From the NCBI GenBank assembly GCA_026193555.1, contig JAPHUU010000239.1, forward strand, positions 1 through 17,945: a DNA stretch of 17,945 nt, read 5' to 3'. Origin of the DNA: Rhodanobacter sp. GTDB taxonomy: Bacteria > Pseudomonadota > Gammaproteobacteria > Xanthomonadales > Rhodanobacteraceae. Position numbers and translations under genes: made by a program. Shown here in pieces: positions 1 through 7,406 of the stretch (within the stretch, counting starts at the first letter, position 1; each line of letters begins with the position of its first letter). The notes below the pieces were generated by a model. That model saw nothing but the letters and a program-made list of their open reading frames with translations. It searched no databases and was not told where the DNA came from.

Positions 1-733
1 CCGGCGGAATCACCACCGTATCAGCCATGCCGATGTCCGCCTGCGGCAGCTCACCCAGGGCCACCCTTTCGATCCGCGCCTGCTGGATCGGCAAGGTCGG
101 CGTGCGATAGATGATCACCTCGTGGTCGAGCGGGTAGTCCCGCGCCAGCACCTCGACCAGCAACTCGCGGTAGGCCGGGCCGGTGGAGAAGCGCGCCAGC
201 GACTGGTCGCCGACCAGCCCCACCTGCCACAGCACCAGGTAGGCGGTCGGGTCGATCCGGCGCTGGTAGAACAGCAGCTGGCTGGCCTCGTAGTGCTGGC
301 AGCCGAACCTGCCCGGATCGATGCCCAGATCGGCATACAGGCAGTCCTCGGCGGAGATGCCCGGCTCCATGTGCGCGGGGTAGCCTTCGCGGCGGGCGAC
401 CTCGATCGATTTGTGCGGCGCCCAGGCGAATACGCCGGGATGACCGTAGAACACGCCGCAGACCCGCTTGCCCGCACGCACCTCGGTCAGGATCGCCTCG
501 ACCATCTGCCGGTAGGTGTGCATGCGCGAGGTGCCCTCGCGGTAGTACGGCTGCAGGCTGCGCACGTCCTTGTGCATGCGTGTCAGCCACAGCTCCACGA
601 TGCCATCGGAAAGGCCGGCGAACACCACGTCGGCCTGTTCGATATGGCTGCGCGCCAGTGGGCCGAGGTGCGAACCCAGCGTCATGCCGAGGCCGACGCA
701 GACCAGGCTGCCGGGCAAACCCGCAGCGCTCAT
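1..733 (-). CDS. Borosin-type peptide alpha-N-methyltransferase-like protein (tetrapyrrole methylase family), 3' end cut by window
   Basis: The frame is open from the ATG at 733 to base 1 (244 residues) without a stop. It reads as a tetrapyrrole (corrin/porphyrin) methylase fold: a glycine-rich N-terminal strand (VCVGLGMTLGS, 11-21), FYGHPGVF (95-102) and GISAEDCLYADLGIDPG (125-141). These blocks match, from memory, the SAM-dependent methyltransferase domain of the fungal borosin enzyme OphMA and of bacterial split borosins such as SonM, which N-methylate backbone amides of a precursor peptide. Of the OphMA catalytic residues, Tyr66, Arg72 and Tyr76 align with Tyr64, Arg70 and Tyr74 here; Tyr63 aligns with Gln61. 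The sequence stops near TVVIPP, about where the methyltransferase domain ends, so any C-terminal clasp/precursor extension or adjacent precursor gene is off-window. The start has a weak AGG six bases upstream. The upstream gene on the same strand is thpR, 238 bases away. Family assignment is strong; the peptide substrate is inference. Confidence 0.85.
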   Translation of the reverse strand, partial: MSAAGLPGSLVCVGLGMTLGSHLGPLARSHIEQADVVFAGLSDGIVELWLTRMHKDVRSLQPYYREGTSRMHTYRQMVEAILTEVRAGKRVCGVFYGHPGVFAWAPHKSIEVARREGYPAHMEPGISAEDCLYADLGIDPGRFGCQHYEASQLLFYQRRIDPTAYLVLWQVGLVGDQSLARFSTGPAYRELLVEVLARDYPLDHEVIIYRTPTLPIQQARIERVALGELPQADIGMADTVVIPP

Positions 734-971
734 GCAGCACCTGCGCTGATCGGCGCACGCAAGGCGCGCACGAGGCATCGAACCGCACAGGCACCCGCAC
801 ACTCGGTGAAATCTGCGCCGGGTTGCCATTGCATCGCCATCAAACGTTTCCCCTGTTGCTGCTGCACTGTGGCCCGCCGACTCCGGACCGCACCGCGATT
901 GCATTGCCGATACGCCATCATGGAGTTATTCACGAAAACCGTTGCGGGCGCAAGCGGCATGGGCGGCAGGT

Positions 972-1577
972 TCACGGGATCCTTGGCACCAGCGGCCAGC
1001 GTCCGAGAATCTGATGGTCGCCTTGCCCGGTCACACTGTGCAGCAGGGCAAAGTCCTCCGCCTGCCAGCGCACCGTCGCGACGGCCACCGGCTCAGCCAG
1101 CGCCTCCTCGCCATAGGCCAAAGTGACATGCGGTATGAAGTCGTTCGCCAGTCGGTCGCCCTGCCCGGCCAGCGCCAGGGCGTGATGCAAGGCGTGCCAC
1201 AGCTGCTGCAGCGCGCCGGGCACGGCCGAGCAACGCAGCACACAGGGCGGTCGACGCCCGGGGAAGCTGGCTGCGTGGTCGAGCGTCCACTCGAACGGTG
1301 CTGCATGGACGATCTGCGCCGCCGTGCGGGCCGCGGCCACCAGATCCGGACGGAAGCTCGGATAGTTGCCCAGAAAATGCAGCGTGGCGTGGTAGCGATC
1401 CGGATGGATCCAGTGGGCGCGCCAGCCGGGCCGGTCGGCGCGGAGCGCGGTTGCCACCCCGGCCAGGCGGGTTCGTGTGTCGGCATCGGGCAGCAACGCG
1501 AAAAACAGGCGGTGCCCCTCGGCGGAAGTGGCGGCGTGCGAATCAGGCGCCGCAGGCGGGTGCCGTCGAATCGCCAT
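972..1577 (-). CDS. thpR: RNA 2',3'-cyclic phosphodiesterase (ThpR/LigT family)
   Basis: This 201-residue protein has the two HxTx motifs that define the 2H phosphoesterase superfamily: HATL at 63-66 and HVTL at 150-153, each followed by a short hydrophobic run. It also has the typical RLFFALLPD opening strand (23-31). Enzymes of this group open 2',3'-cyclic phosphate ends of RNA to 2'-phosphates, and the E. coli protein can also join tRNA half-molecules in the test tube. Length fits the family (about 180-200). The N-terminal 20 residues before the first strand are a low-complexity Ala/Pro/His extension, so a later start is possible, but no better ribosome site is visible; AGGG lies only three bases before the ATG at 1577. 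The DUF3014 gene ends 49 bases upstream on the same strand, so co-transcription is plausible. Confidence 0.9.
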   Translation of the reverse strand: MAIRRHPPAAPDSHAATSAEGHRLFFALLPDADTRTRLAGVATALRADRPGWRAHWIHPDRYHATLHFLGNYPSFRPDLVAAARTAAQIVHAAPFEWTLDHAASFPGRRPPCVLRCSAVPGALQQLWHALHHALALAGQGDRLANDFIPHVTLAYGEEALAEPVAVATVRWQAEDFALLHSVTGQGDHQILGRWPLVPRIP

Positions 1578-1626
1578 GCGCCCTATGCCACCCGTCGTCG
1601 ATGCCGCCGTGTGCCGGACAAGGCGT

Positions 1627-2475
1627 TCACTGCGGCGTGCTGGCCACCGCCGCTGCGGCAGGCAGGATCTGTCCGGTCAACTCGCTGCGGATCGCGCGCA
1701 ATGTCGATTTGATCCTGGCCTCGTTGGCGGGACCAACGCGCAGCAGCATCTTCTGCCCGCATGAAAGCGATTCCAGCGCGGGATCCTGGTAGCGGTAGAA
1801 CGCCTCGGGCTTCACCAGCGCCGCCGGCTGACTCAGCTCGGGCGCGGCCAGCAGGTGGTCGATCACCACGACCAGGCGATCGTTGAAATAGCCTTTCGGA
1901 TAACCCAACTGCTGGTACGCCTGCTGGAACAGCGGGTAGTGGTGCACGTACCACGCCACCAGCGCCTTGCTGTCGACATGGTCGATGATCGCCATGTACG
2001 GCGCATAGCGCTCGGCGTTCCGCTCGCTGATCACCGTCTGGCCATCCACACTGCGCGTGATGAATGCCCCCTTGGGAGGACGTAGCGGAAGCATCGCGGT
2101 GGCCTGTCCCTGACGCGGCAGCGCGTCGATCGTCGCCACGATGTGCGGGATGATCTGGCCGGGCACCAGCAGCTGGCCGAGATGGGCGCCGCCGAGCGAT
2201 GCCAATGCTGACGCCACGCTGGCGTCGCTGTCGGCCAGCGCCGGCAAGGGCACGGTCGCCGCCGGCGCGGGCGCCGCGGCGTGTTCGATCGGATGCTGGA
2301 TGGCGGCCAGGGGAGTGGTCGCCGCCGTCACGACGGATGCCGATGCCGCTGGAGCCGATGCCTCCTGCGTGTCGGGCTGCAGCGCCTTGCGTGAGAGATA
2401 CATGCCGGCCACGACCACGGCCAGTACCACGACAACAGCCCCTATCCAGCTTCCGACTGGCGTTTTTCCACTCAT
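1627..2475 (-). CDS. DUF3014 family membrane-anchored protein
   Basis: A 282-residue protein with a single N-terminal transmembrane segment (about 10-27, GAVVVVLAVVVAGMYL) after a short basic start. An Ala/Pro-rich linker (about 30-85) follows, and then a globular domain typical of DUF3014 (LPALADSD, LLVPGQIIPHIVATIDALPRQ, YPKGYFNDRLVVVIDHLLAAPEL, EAFYRYQDPALESLS). The topology implies an inner-membrane anchor with the domain in the periplasm. The ATG at 2475 is chosen because AGGAG lies 7-8 bases upstream (CAGGAGACGCGTC then ATG). The frame stays open for 20 more codons upstream, but that stretch is Arg/Pro-rich and non-homologous. DUF3014 has no established function. It is followed by thpR on the same strand. 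Confidence 0.88.
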   Translation of the reverse strand: MSGKTPVGSWIGAVVVVLAVVVAGMYLSRKALQPDTQEASAPAASASVVTAATTPLAAIQHPIEHAAAPAPAATVPLPALADSDASVASALASLGGAHLGQLLVPGQIIPHIVATIDALPRQGQATAMLPLRPPKGAFITRSVDGQTVISERNAERYAPYMAIIDHVDSKALVAWYVHHYPLFQQAYQQLGYPKGYFNDRLVVVIDHLLAAPELSQPAALVKPEAFYRYQDPALESLSCGQKMLLRVGPANEARIKSTLRAIRSELTGQILPAAAAVASTPQ

Positions 2476-2689
2476 GACGCGTCTCCTGTTTTTTCCGGAC
2501 AAGTGTCGCGCAGGACTCCCCGGGTGTCGATTCATTCATCGCCCGTGGTGACCGTACCAGCCGACATCGCGGCCGCAGGCCATGCCCAAGCCCCATTCAC
2601 GCGCCTGCCGCAAGACGGGAACCGCGCCTGCAGCCGCGGGCGCATGGACTCAGCCACACGCCCGCTTGCTGTTTTCGGACATCCGGCGC

Positions 2690-2878
2690 TCAGTGGCGTC
2701 GCTTGTCCTCGTCGCGCAGTTCATCCGCTGTCCTGTCGACTCCCTTCTGGACCCTGCCCCTGTTCCTTTCCAGCTTGCCAGCCGCTTCCCTGGTCTTGTT
2801 GCCGCTGACCTTGCCGGCCATTTCCCTGGCGCTGCCCTTGCTCTGACGTTTGCTGTCTTCGACTCGATTGTGGCCCAT
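2690..2878 (-). CDS. CsbD family small stress-response protein
   Basis: A 62-residue, highly charged, Lys/Arg/Glu-rich protein with no hydrophobic core. It carries the CsbD-like repeat pattern GSAREMAGKVSGNKTREAAGKLERNRGRVQKGVDRT. CsbD proteins are small abundant helical proteins induced by general stress (sigma-B in Bacillus, RpoS in E. coli YjbJ); their biochemical role is unknown. The start at 2878 is supported by GGAG seven bases upstream (TTTCGGAGATTTGCG then ATG). The frame is open another 34 codons upstream, but that part is Cys/aromatic-rich and lies in the promoter region. A TATAAC hexamer at 2926-2921 sits at a plausible -10 distance. Confidence 0.87.
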   Translation of the reverse strand: MGHNRVEDSKRQSKGSAREMAGKVSGNKTREAAGKLERNRGRVQKGVDRTADELRDEDKRRH

Positions 2879-2897
2879 CGCAAATCTCCGAAATAAA

Positions 2898-2926
2898 CCT
2901 GCCCTATTGCAGGCGTGGTCGTTATA
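2898..2926 (-). promoter_or_regulatory. Possible promoter -10 and 5' stem-loop of the csbD-like gene
   Basis: Read on the minus strand, CCTATAAC (TATAAC at 2926-2921) resembles a -10 element with the C at -13 preferred by RpoS. No good -35 is present at 16-18 bases spacing (TTGTCG occurs but only 13 bases away). Immediately downstream, CCTGC / GCAGG (2913-2909 and 2902-2898, six-base loop) would form a small hairpin at the predicted 5' end of the mRNA. An RpoS-type promoter would suit a CsbD protein. Weak, motif-only evidence. Confidence 0.3.
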
Positions 2927-3313
2927 GGCAGCGATGGGTCGACAACCCGTGACTATCCCGTATGTTTGGCATTGGCGCACAGGATTCGTTCATGCTCAGC
3001 AATGCCTCCTGTCGGTCGAGAACCGGCGAGCTGGCTGTCGCGGCTGCCACCGGCATGGGCCGACCACCGGCCGGGCGAGCAGGATGCCGGTGACCATTGG
3101 ACCATGGTCGACAGCCCCGGACGCCGATACTTGTGGATCCTCACGCAAACCCGGCATGAACCGTGTACTGTTCGAGAGCATCAGGCAGCGCGCAACAATG
3201 CGGCTACCCGATCGACAGACTGCTTCCTGGCGCGCCGCTGTATTGATGATCCACAGACACACCGCGACCTCCGTCATTTTGCTGGTTGCGGGCACACCCG
3301 GTTTCTGAGTCCG
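2927..3313. other. Intergenic region between csbD-like gene and diguanylate cyclase gene; no gene seen
   Basis: This stretch separates two divergently transcribed genes and presumably carries both promoters. The cyclase frame stays open upstream through most of it, but the translation is rich in Arg, Cys, Pro and His and resembles no PAS or membrane domain, so I do not count it as coding. No tRNA-like fold, repeat array or T-run terminator was found. Confidence 0.5.
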
Positions 3314-4699
3314 ATGGAATCCCCTACCCCCGCCCCACTCGCCAACGTGATGGATCTTCTGCTCGACGCGGTCTGCATGGTCGATGCCGAAGGCCGCTTT
3401 GTCTTCGTCAGCGCCGCGGGCAAGCGCGTTTTCGGCTACACGCCCGAGGAAATGATCGGTCGTTCGATGATCGACATGGTGCTGCCCGAGGATCGCGGGA
3501 AAACCCTTGAGGTGGCGGCAGCCGTGATGACGGGGCAGCCCAGCCCACATTTCGTGAACCGCTACCGGCGCAAGGACGGCAAGATCGTCCACATCATGTG
3601 GTCGGCGCGCTGGTCCGAAGCCGACCAGTTGAGGATTGCGGTGGCGCGCGATATCACCGAACTCAGGCAAGCGGAGTCCATGCGCGGCGCGCTGCATGCC
3701 ATTTCGGAGGCCGCCCATTCGGCCAAGGACCTGCTTGCGTTGTTTCAGCACATTCACCAGATCGTCGGCGCGCTGATTCCAGCTGCCAACTTCTTCGTCG
3801 CACTGTATGACGCCAAGAAGGACGAATTGAGCTTCCCCTACTACATCGACGAACACGACGAAGCACCGGCCCCGCGCAAGCTCGACAGTGGCACCCTGAG
3901 TGCGGAGGTCATTCGCACCGGTCGGGCACTGCTGCTGACGCCGAACAACGAAGTGACATTATCCGAACACGTGGATCGCATCGTCGGCAGGGCTTCTCTC
4001 GACTGGCTTGGCATCCCGCTGCGCGGGCAGAAGGGCATCATCGGCACCCTGGTGGTGCAGAGCTATTCCGGCGACGTGCGCTACACGGAACAGGACAAGG
4101 ATCTGCTGGATTTTGTCTCGCTGCAGGTGGCTGCGGCGATCGAGCGCAAGCAGACCGAGACCCGGCTGCGACACATGGCGCGCCACGACACGCTGACTGA
4201 TCTGCCCAACCGGGAATGGTTTGACGAAAGCCTCCACAAGGCGCTGGCCGGAGCGCGCCGGAACCACGAAAAAATCTCCCTGCTGTACATCGATCTGGAC
4301 CGCTTCAAACAGGTCAACGACACCTACGGTCATGCCACCGGTGACGTCCTGTTGTGCGAGGCGGCCAATCGCATCAGAAGTTGCGTACGCCAATCGGACA
4401 CGGTCGGCCGGGTCGGCGGCGACGAATTCGTGGTGCTTCTGAACAACATCAAATCGCCGAAGGACGCACCCGCGGTCGCCGAAAAAATTCGAGCCGCATT
4501 GAATCGGCCTTTCAAGCTGGGCAACCATCGCCTGTACATATCGTCGAGTATTGGCATCGCGCTGTATCCCGAGGACGGTGATGAGAAGATGCAGCTGATG
4601 CGGCAGGTTGACAGTGCGATGTACCGCGCCAAGAAACTGGGAGGCAATCGCTTTCTGTCGTCCTCCGAGAACGCCCTCGCCAGCGAGGACACCCGGTAA
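3314..4699 (+). CDS. PAS-GAF-GGDEF diguanylate cyclase
   Basis: A 461-residue soluble sensor enzyme that should make cyclic-di-GMP from two GTP. An N-terminal PAS domain (about 9-118, with FVFVSAAGKRVFGYTPEEMIG and the terminal ARDITELRQAE) is followed by a GAF domain (about 125-280) and a GGDEF domain (about 286-455). The GGDEF domain has the HDTLTDLPNR opening, the active-site GGDEF intact at 368-372 and the product-inhibition I-site RQSD at 359-362, five residues before it. There are no transmembrane segments. The ATG at 3314 begins just ahead of the PAS domain but has no strong Shine-Dalgarno, so the exact start is uncertain. It converges on the IYD-like gene, with 33 bases between the two stops. 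The ligands of PAS and GAF cannot be told from sequence. Confidence 0.93.
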   Translation: MESPTPAPLANVMDLLLDAVCMVDAEGRFVFVSAAGKRVFGYTPEEMIGRSMIDMVLPEDRGKTLEVAAAVMTGQPSPHFVNRYRRKDGKIVHIMWSARWSEADQLRIAVARDITELRQAESMRGALHAISEAAHSAKDLLALFQHIHQIVGALIPAANFFVALYDAKKDELSFPYYIDEHDEAPAPRKLDSGTLSAEVIRTGRALLLTPNNEVTLSEHVDRIVGRASLDWLGIPLRGQKGIIGTLVVQSYSGDVRYTEQDKDLLDFVSLQVAAAIERKQTETRLRHMARHDTLTDLPNREWFDESLHKALAGARRNHEKISLLYIDLDRFKQVNDTYGHATGDVLLCEAANRIRSCVRQSDTVGRVGGDEFVVLLNNIKSPKDAPAVAEKIRAALNRPFKLGNHRLYISSSIGIALYPEDGDEKMQLMRQVDSAMYRAKKLGGNRFLSSSENALASEDTR

Positions 4700-4732
4700 G
4701 CCTGGGCTGCGTCGGGCGGCAGGCCGTTCCGG

Positions 4733-5404
4733 CTATTCCCGAAAACTTGCGTAGGCCTCCAACGGCAGTCGTTCGATTGCCGGCACGCGGCAGCCTTCGG
4801 CGGGATGGCCGACCACCAGCAACAGGTACGGCATCTCGTTGCGGGGGCGGTCGAGCACTGCGTTGAGGAAGCCCATCGGACTGGGCGTATGGGTCAGCGT
4901 TGCCAGCCCGGCGCGGTGCAGCGCGGCGATCAGCAGACCGGTGGCAATGCCGACTGACTCGTGCGGGTAGTAACGCTTCTCCTTGTTGCCTTCGGCGTCG
5001 ATACCGAAGCGCTCGTAGAAAATCGCGATCAGCCAGGGTGCCACCTCGAGGAACGGCTTGTCCGCGTCCGTGCCCAGAGGCGCCAGCGCGTCCAGCCATT
5101 CCTTCGGCGCTCGATGTTCGTAGAACGCGCGCTCCTCGGCCTCGGCCGCGGCGCGAATACGCCGTTTGGTCTGTGGATCAGCGACAGCGACAAAACGCCA
5201 CGGTTGCTGGTTGGCTCCGCTGGGCGCGCTGCCGGCGGCGCGCAGGCAATGCGCGATGAGCTCCCGCGGCACCGGTGTCGGCGCGAATTCGCGCACCGTG
5301 CGGCGACCAGCCAGTTCGTCCGCAAACGCCGCCGCTACGGCGATGCGGCCGGCGTCGGTCATGGGCGCGCGGGCAGGAAGCAGAAGGGTAGCGGGGGCAG
5401 ACAT
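4733..5404 (-). CDS. Nitroreductase-fold flavoprotein, iodotyrosine deiodinase (IYD)-like
   Basis: A 223-residue FMN enzyme of the nitroreductase superfamily: RRTVREF (34-40) and [10 protein letters not shown] (60-69) are the FMN-phosphate and isoalloxazine loops. The rest aligns, from memory, with iodotyrosine deiodinase rather than with classical NfsA/Nfs[42 protein letters not shown] and [12 protein letters not shown]. The substrate-clamping triad of human IYD (Glu157, Tyr161, Lys182) aligns with Glu91, Tyr95 and Lys116, spacing included. IYD reductively removes halogen from mono- or di-halogenated tyrosine; bacterial homologues have been shown to do this, but their physiological role is unclear. 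The start at 5404 has GAGG six bases upstream. The frame is open 32 codons further but without homology. It is divergent from the membrane protein at 5670. Confidence 0.87.
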   Translation of the reverse strand: MSAPATLLLPARAPMTDAGRIAVAAAFADELAGRRTVREFAPTPVPRELIAHCLRAAGSAPSGANQQPWRFVAVADPQTKRRIRAAAEAEERAFYEHRAPKEWLDALAPLGTDADKPFLEVAPWLIAIFYERFGIDAEGNKEKRYYPHESVGIATGLLIAALHRAGLATLTHTPSPMGFLNAVLDRPRNEMPYLLLVVGHPAEGCRVPAIERLPLEAYASFRE

Positions 5405-5576
5405 GGCGATCCTCGACAGCCGGGGTACGGTCATCGTAACGCCAGCGGCAAGCCGGTGAGGAGGCAGGTGACGTCGAAAGCGGCAGGCCACCCCGGCCAT
5501 CCGGCGATTCGACTTGCCCTAGGTCAAATACGAATGGCGAGACAAACCCTATGATCGCCACGGCAAGTAAGGGGTC

Positions 5577-5602
5577 CGCCGGCCGCAGTGCTGCAGCCGG
5601 CG
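5577..5602. repeat. 26-base interrupted palindrome upstream of the membrane GGDEF-like gene
   Basis: CGCCGGC (5577-5583) pairs with GCCGGCG (5596-5602), and inside it GCAG pairs with CTGC, leaving one C/A mismatch and a TG centre. It lies 67 bases before the ATG at 5670 in the 265-base gap between two divergent genes. It could be a dimeric-regulator operator or a 5' UTR hairpin. A TATGAT hexamer just upstream (in CCCTATGATCG, near 5550) could be the -10 of the plus-strand promoter, but no clear -35 accompanies it. Confidence 0.45.
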
Positions 5603-5669
5603 AGCACGACTCCCGCTTGTCTGACACATCGCATGATCCTCCCTTTCCGAACTTGCCCCGAGGTATCTG

Positions 5670-6803
5670 ATGAACCCCGCCGTCTTTTTGCGCAAGCAGT
5701 TGTCCTATTTCATAGGCTCCGATGAAGAACGCCCGATCTACCTGTTTCGGTCGCCGGCATCCCCGATGTTCGGGCACGAGCGGGCCGGCATCATCCTGCG
5801 CCGCATGGAAGTGTTGACGTGGGTTTTCATGATCCTTGTGCCGCTGTGGATCCTGGCCGACATCATGATCTTTCCCACCGAGATCGTCACTCAGCTGGTA
5901 TTCGGTCGCGTCTTTGCGACGCTGTGCCTGGGTATGCTGTTGATCTTCTCGCTGGTGCTGATGAAGCGGGCGACCTGGCTGGTGTCTTACCTGTCGTTGC
6001 TGTTTCTGATGGCGATACCAGCACTGTTCGAGCTGTATGCCCAGCCCATTTTCACGACTTGGCAACTGAGCCACGCACACATCAGCGAGACCCAGGCGGC
6101 TGCCATATTTCTCTATCGGCAGTTGCCCATCATCTACATCTCCGGGCTTGCGCTGTTCCCACTGACCCTGTTCGAATCGCTGCCGATCGCCATCGCGATT
6201 ACCGCGATCGATGCCATCGTGGACATGGACGGCATGAATCTCCATTCGCTGCACGCCGCGCATTGGGCCAGCTTGTGGGTCGTGTTCGTGACCGGCGGCA
6301 CTGCCGTCCTGGCCGGCGTGCTGCAATTCAACCTGTTCTGGCAGAATCACTGTCTGGCGGATTTCGATGCCGAGACCGGCCTGATGAAAAGGGAGACAGC
6401 GCTGGAATGGCTCAGGTTGCTGTGGAACGACAAGTCACGCAAGGGACAGTACCTCGGCGTCAGTCTCATGGCCCTGCCGCAGTTGCCTGTCGATGCCCGG
6501 GACAACCAGGCCGGTACAAGACTGCTGTCCAACGAAGGGGAGTTCCTGCAGGTGCACCTGCTGCCCGGGATGCACGGCGTGCGGTGGTCGACTCAGCAAC
6601 TCGGGGTCATTTCGCTCGGGCACACGCAGCAGGAACTTGAGAACATGATGAACGCCACCTACGGCCAGACAGCTGCGCTGAGCGCCTCACACGGCAACCG
6701 CAAGATTGCCGTGGCCGAACGCACAACCGACCATAGCGTGGGACCGCAGAACCTGCTATCCATGGCCGAACAGAAACTCAGGCACGCGATCGCGAGTGGC
6801 TGA
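5670..6803 (+). CDS. Multi-pass membrane protein with vestigial GGDEF-like C-terminal domain
   Basis: A 377-residue protein with five or six hydrophobic segments in its first 225 residues (about 48-68, 80-98, 102-122, 152-186, 198-220), then a cytosolic tail. The tail begins DAETGLMKRETALEWL (233-248), matching the DxLTGLxNR entry of GGDEF domains. No GGDEF motif, I-site or SIGIA strand follows, and the tail is shorter than an active domain. It is therefore probably a membrane sensor whose cyclase domain has decayed, perhaps acting by interaction. The start is good: GAGG six bases before the ATG. It is followed 14 bases later by a small membrane protein gene, likely the same operon, and further downstream lie HD-GYP and EAL genes. 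Confidence 0.82.
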   Translation: MNPAVFLRKQLSYFIGSDEERPIYLFRSPASPMFGHERAGIILRRMEVLTWVFMILVPLWILADIMIFPTEIVTQLVFGRVFATLCLGMLLIFSLVLMKRATWLVSYLSLLFLMAIPALFELYAQPIFTTWQLSHAHISETQAAAIFLYRQLPIIYISGLALFPLTLFESLPIAIAITAIDAIVDMDGMNLHSLHAAHWASLWVVFVTGGTAVLAGVLQFNLFWQNHCLADFDAETGLMKRETALEWLRLLWNDKSRKGQYLGVSLMALPQLPVDARDNQAGTRLLSNEGEFLQVHLLPGMHGVRWSTQQLGVISLGHTQQELENMMNATYGQTAALSASHGNRKIAVAERTTDHSVGPQNLLSMAEQKLRHAIASG

Positions 6804-6817
6804 ACCGGGGGAAAGAC

Positions 6818-7201
6818 ATGAAGTTTGCGCGCTGGGTATTCCTGATCGCCGGCATCTATGGTGTGCTGGCGCTGGCCCCGATGTATTTCCAGGAGGCCAT
6901 GGTGGCGCAAACGCGCCCACCGGCCATCACCCACGCCGAGTACTACTACGGCTTCATCGGGGTGGCGCTGGCGTGGCAGGTGCTGTTCCTGCAACTGTCA
7001 CGTGATCCGCAGCGCCATCGGCCACTGATGATCCCGGCGATACTGGAAAAGGCCGGCTTCGGCTTCGCGATGCTGGCGCTGTATGCACAGCATCGCCTGT
7101 CGAATCTGATGCTGGCCGCCGGCGTCGTCGACCTGTTGTTCGTCATCCTGTTTGCGCTGGCTTACCGTCGCACCCGCAACACGATGGTACCGGCAGGTTG
7201 A
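6818..7201 (+). CDS. Small four-helix membrane protein, function unknown
   Basis: A 127-residue hydrophobic protein with about four transmembrane helices (roughly 4-22, 42-62, 70-92 and 97-117) and a basic tail (YRRTRN). It starts 14 bases after the previous stop, with a purine-rich GGGGGAAAGAC site just before the ATG, so it is almost certainly co-translated with the vestigial-GGDEF protein. No catalytic motif is visible. I cannot name a family. Similar small proteins of DoxX-like or YqjF-like length exist, but I see no diagnostic residue. Confidence 0.75.
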   Translation: MKFARWVFLIAGIYGVLALAPMYFQEAMVAQTRPPAITHAEYYYGFIGVALAWQVLFLQLSRDPQRHRPLMIPAILEKAGFGFAMLALYAQHRLSNLMLAAGVVDLLFVILFALAYRRTRNTMVPAG

Positions 7202-7406
7202 TACGCGGCACGCACGGACGGTGTTCCGCGAGGGACATTGCCCGGTCGCAACTGCTCAGTGCCGTCAAGCTGGCTGCGGAGCAGCCGACAGTCCCGCGAC
7301 AAGGTGATGCTCCAGCGTCGGCATTCATTGCACGAGGTGCTTCCCCCGCGGGTGCCCATGACATACGCTCCCGATATCGACATCATCAGCGCAACCGGCG
7401 GCAGGC

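Noticed and set aside
730..975. 81-residue minus-strand ORF whose stop overlaps the methyltransferase ATG (ATGA), a possible borosin precursor
   Set aside because: The overlap is attractive, but the product is Arg/Cys/Ala-rich without the helical binding domain expected of split-borosin precursors, and no ribosome site precedes it.
2915..3313. Extended N-terminus of the diguanylate cyclase frame (133 extra residues)
   Set aside because: The extra part is Arg/Cys/Pro/His-rich, has no domain or membrane likeness and would occupy the promoter region; the PAS domain starts right after the ATG at 3314.
4700..4732. Possible bidirectional terminator between the cyclase and IYD-like genes
   Set aside because: GCCTG/CAGGC can pair around a 15-base loop, but the stem is weak and no T-run follows on either strand.
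5178..6350. 390-residue minus-strand ORF across the IYD-like and membrane-protein genes
   Set aside because: It overlaps two well-supported genes, is rich in Gln/His/Arg and matches no family.
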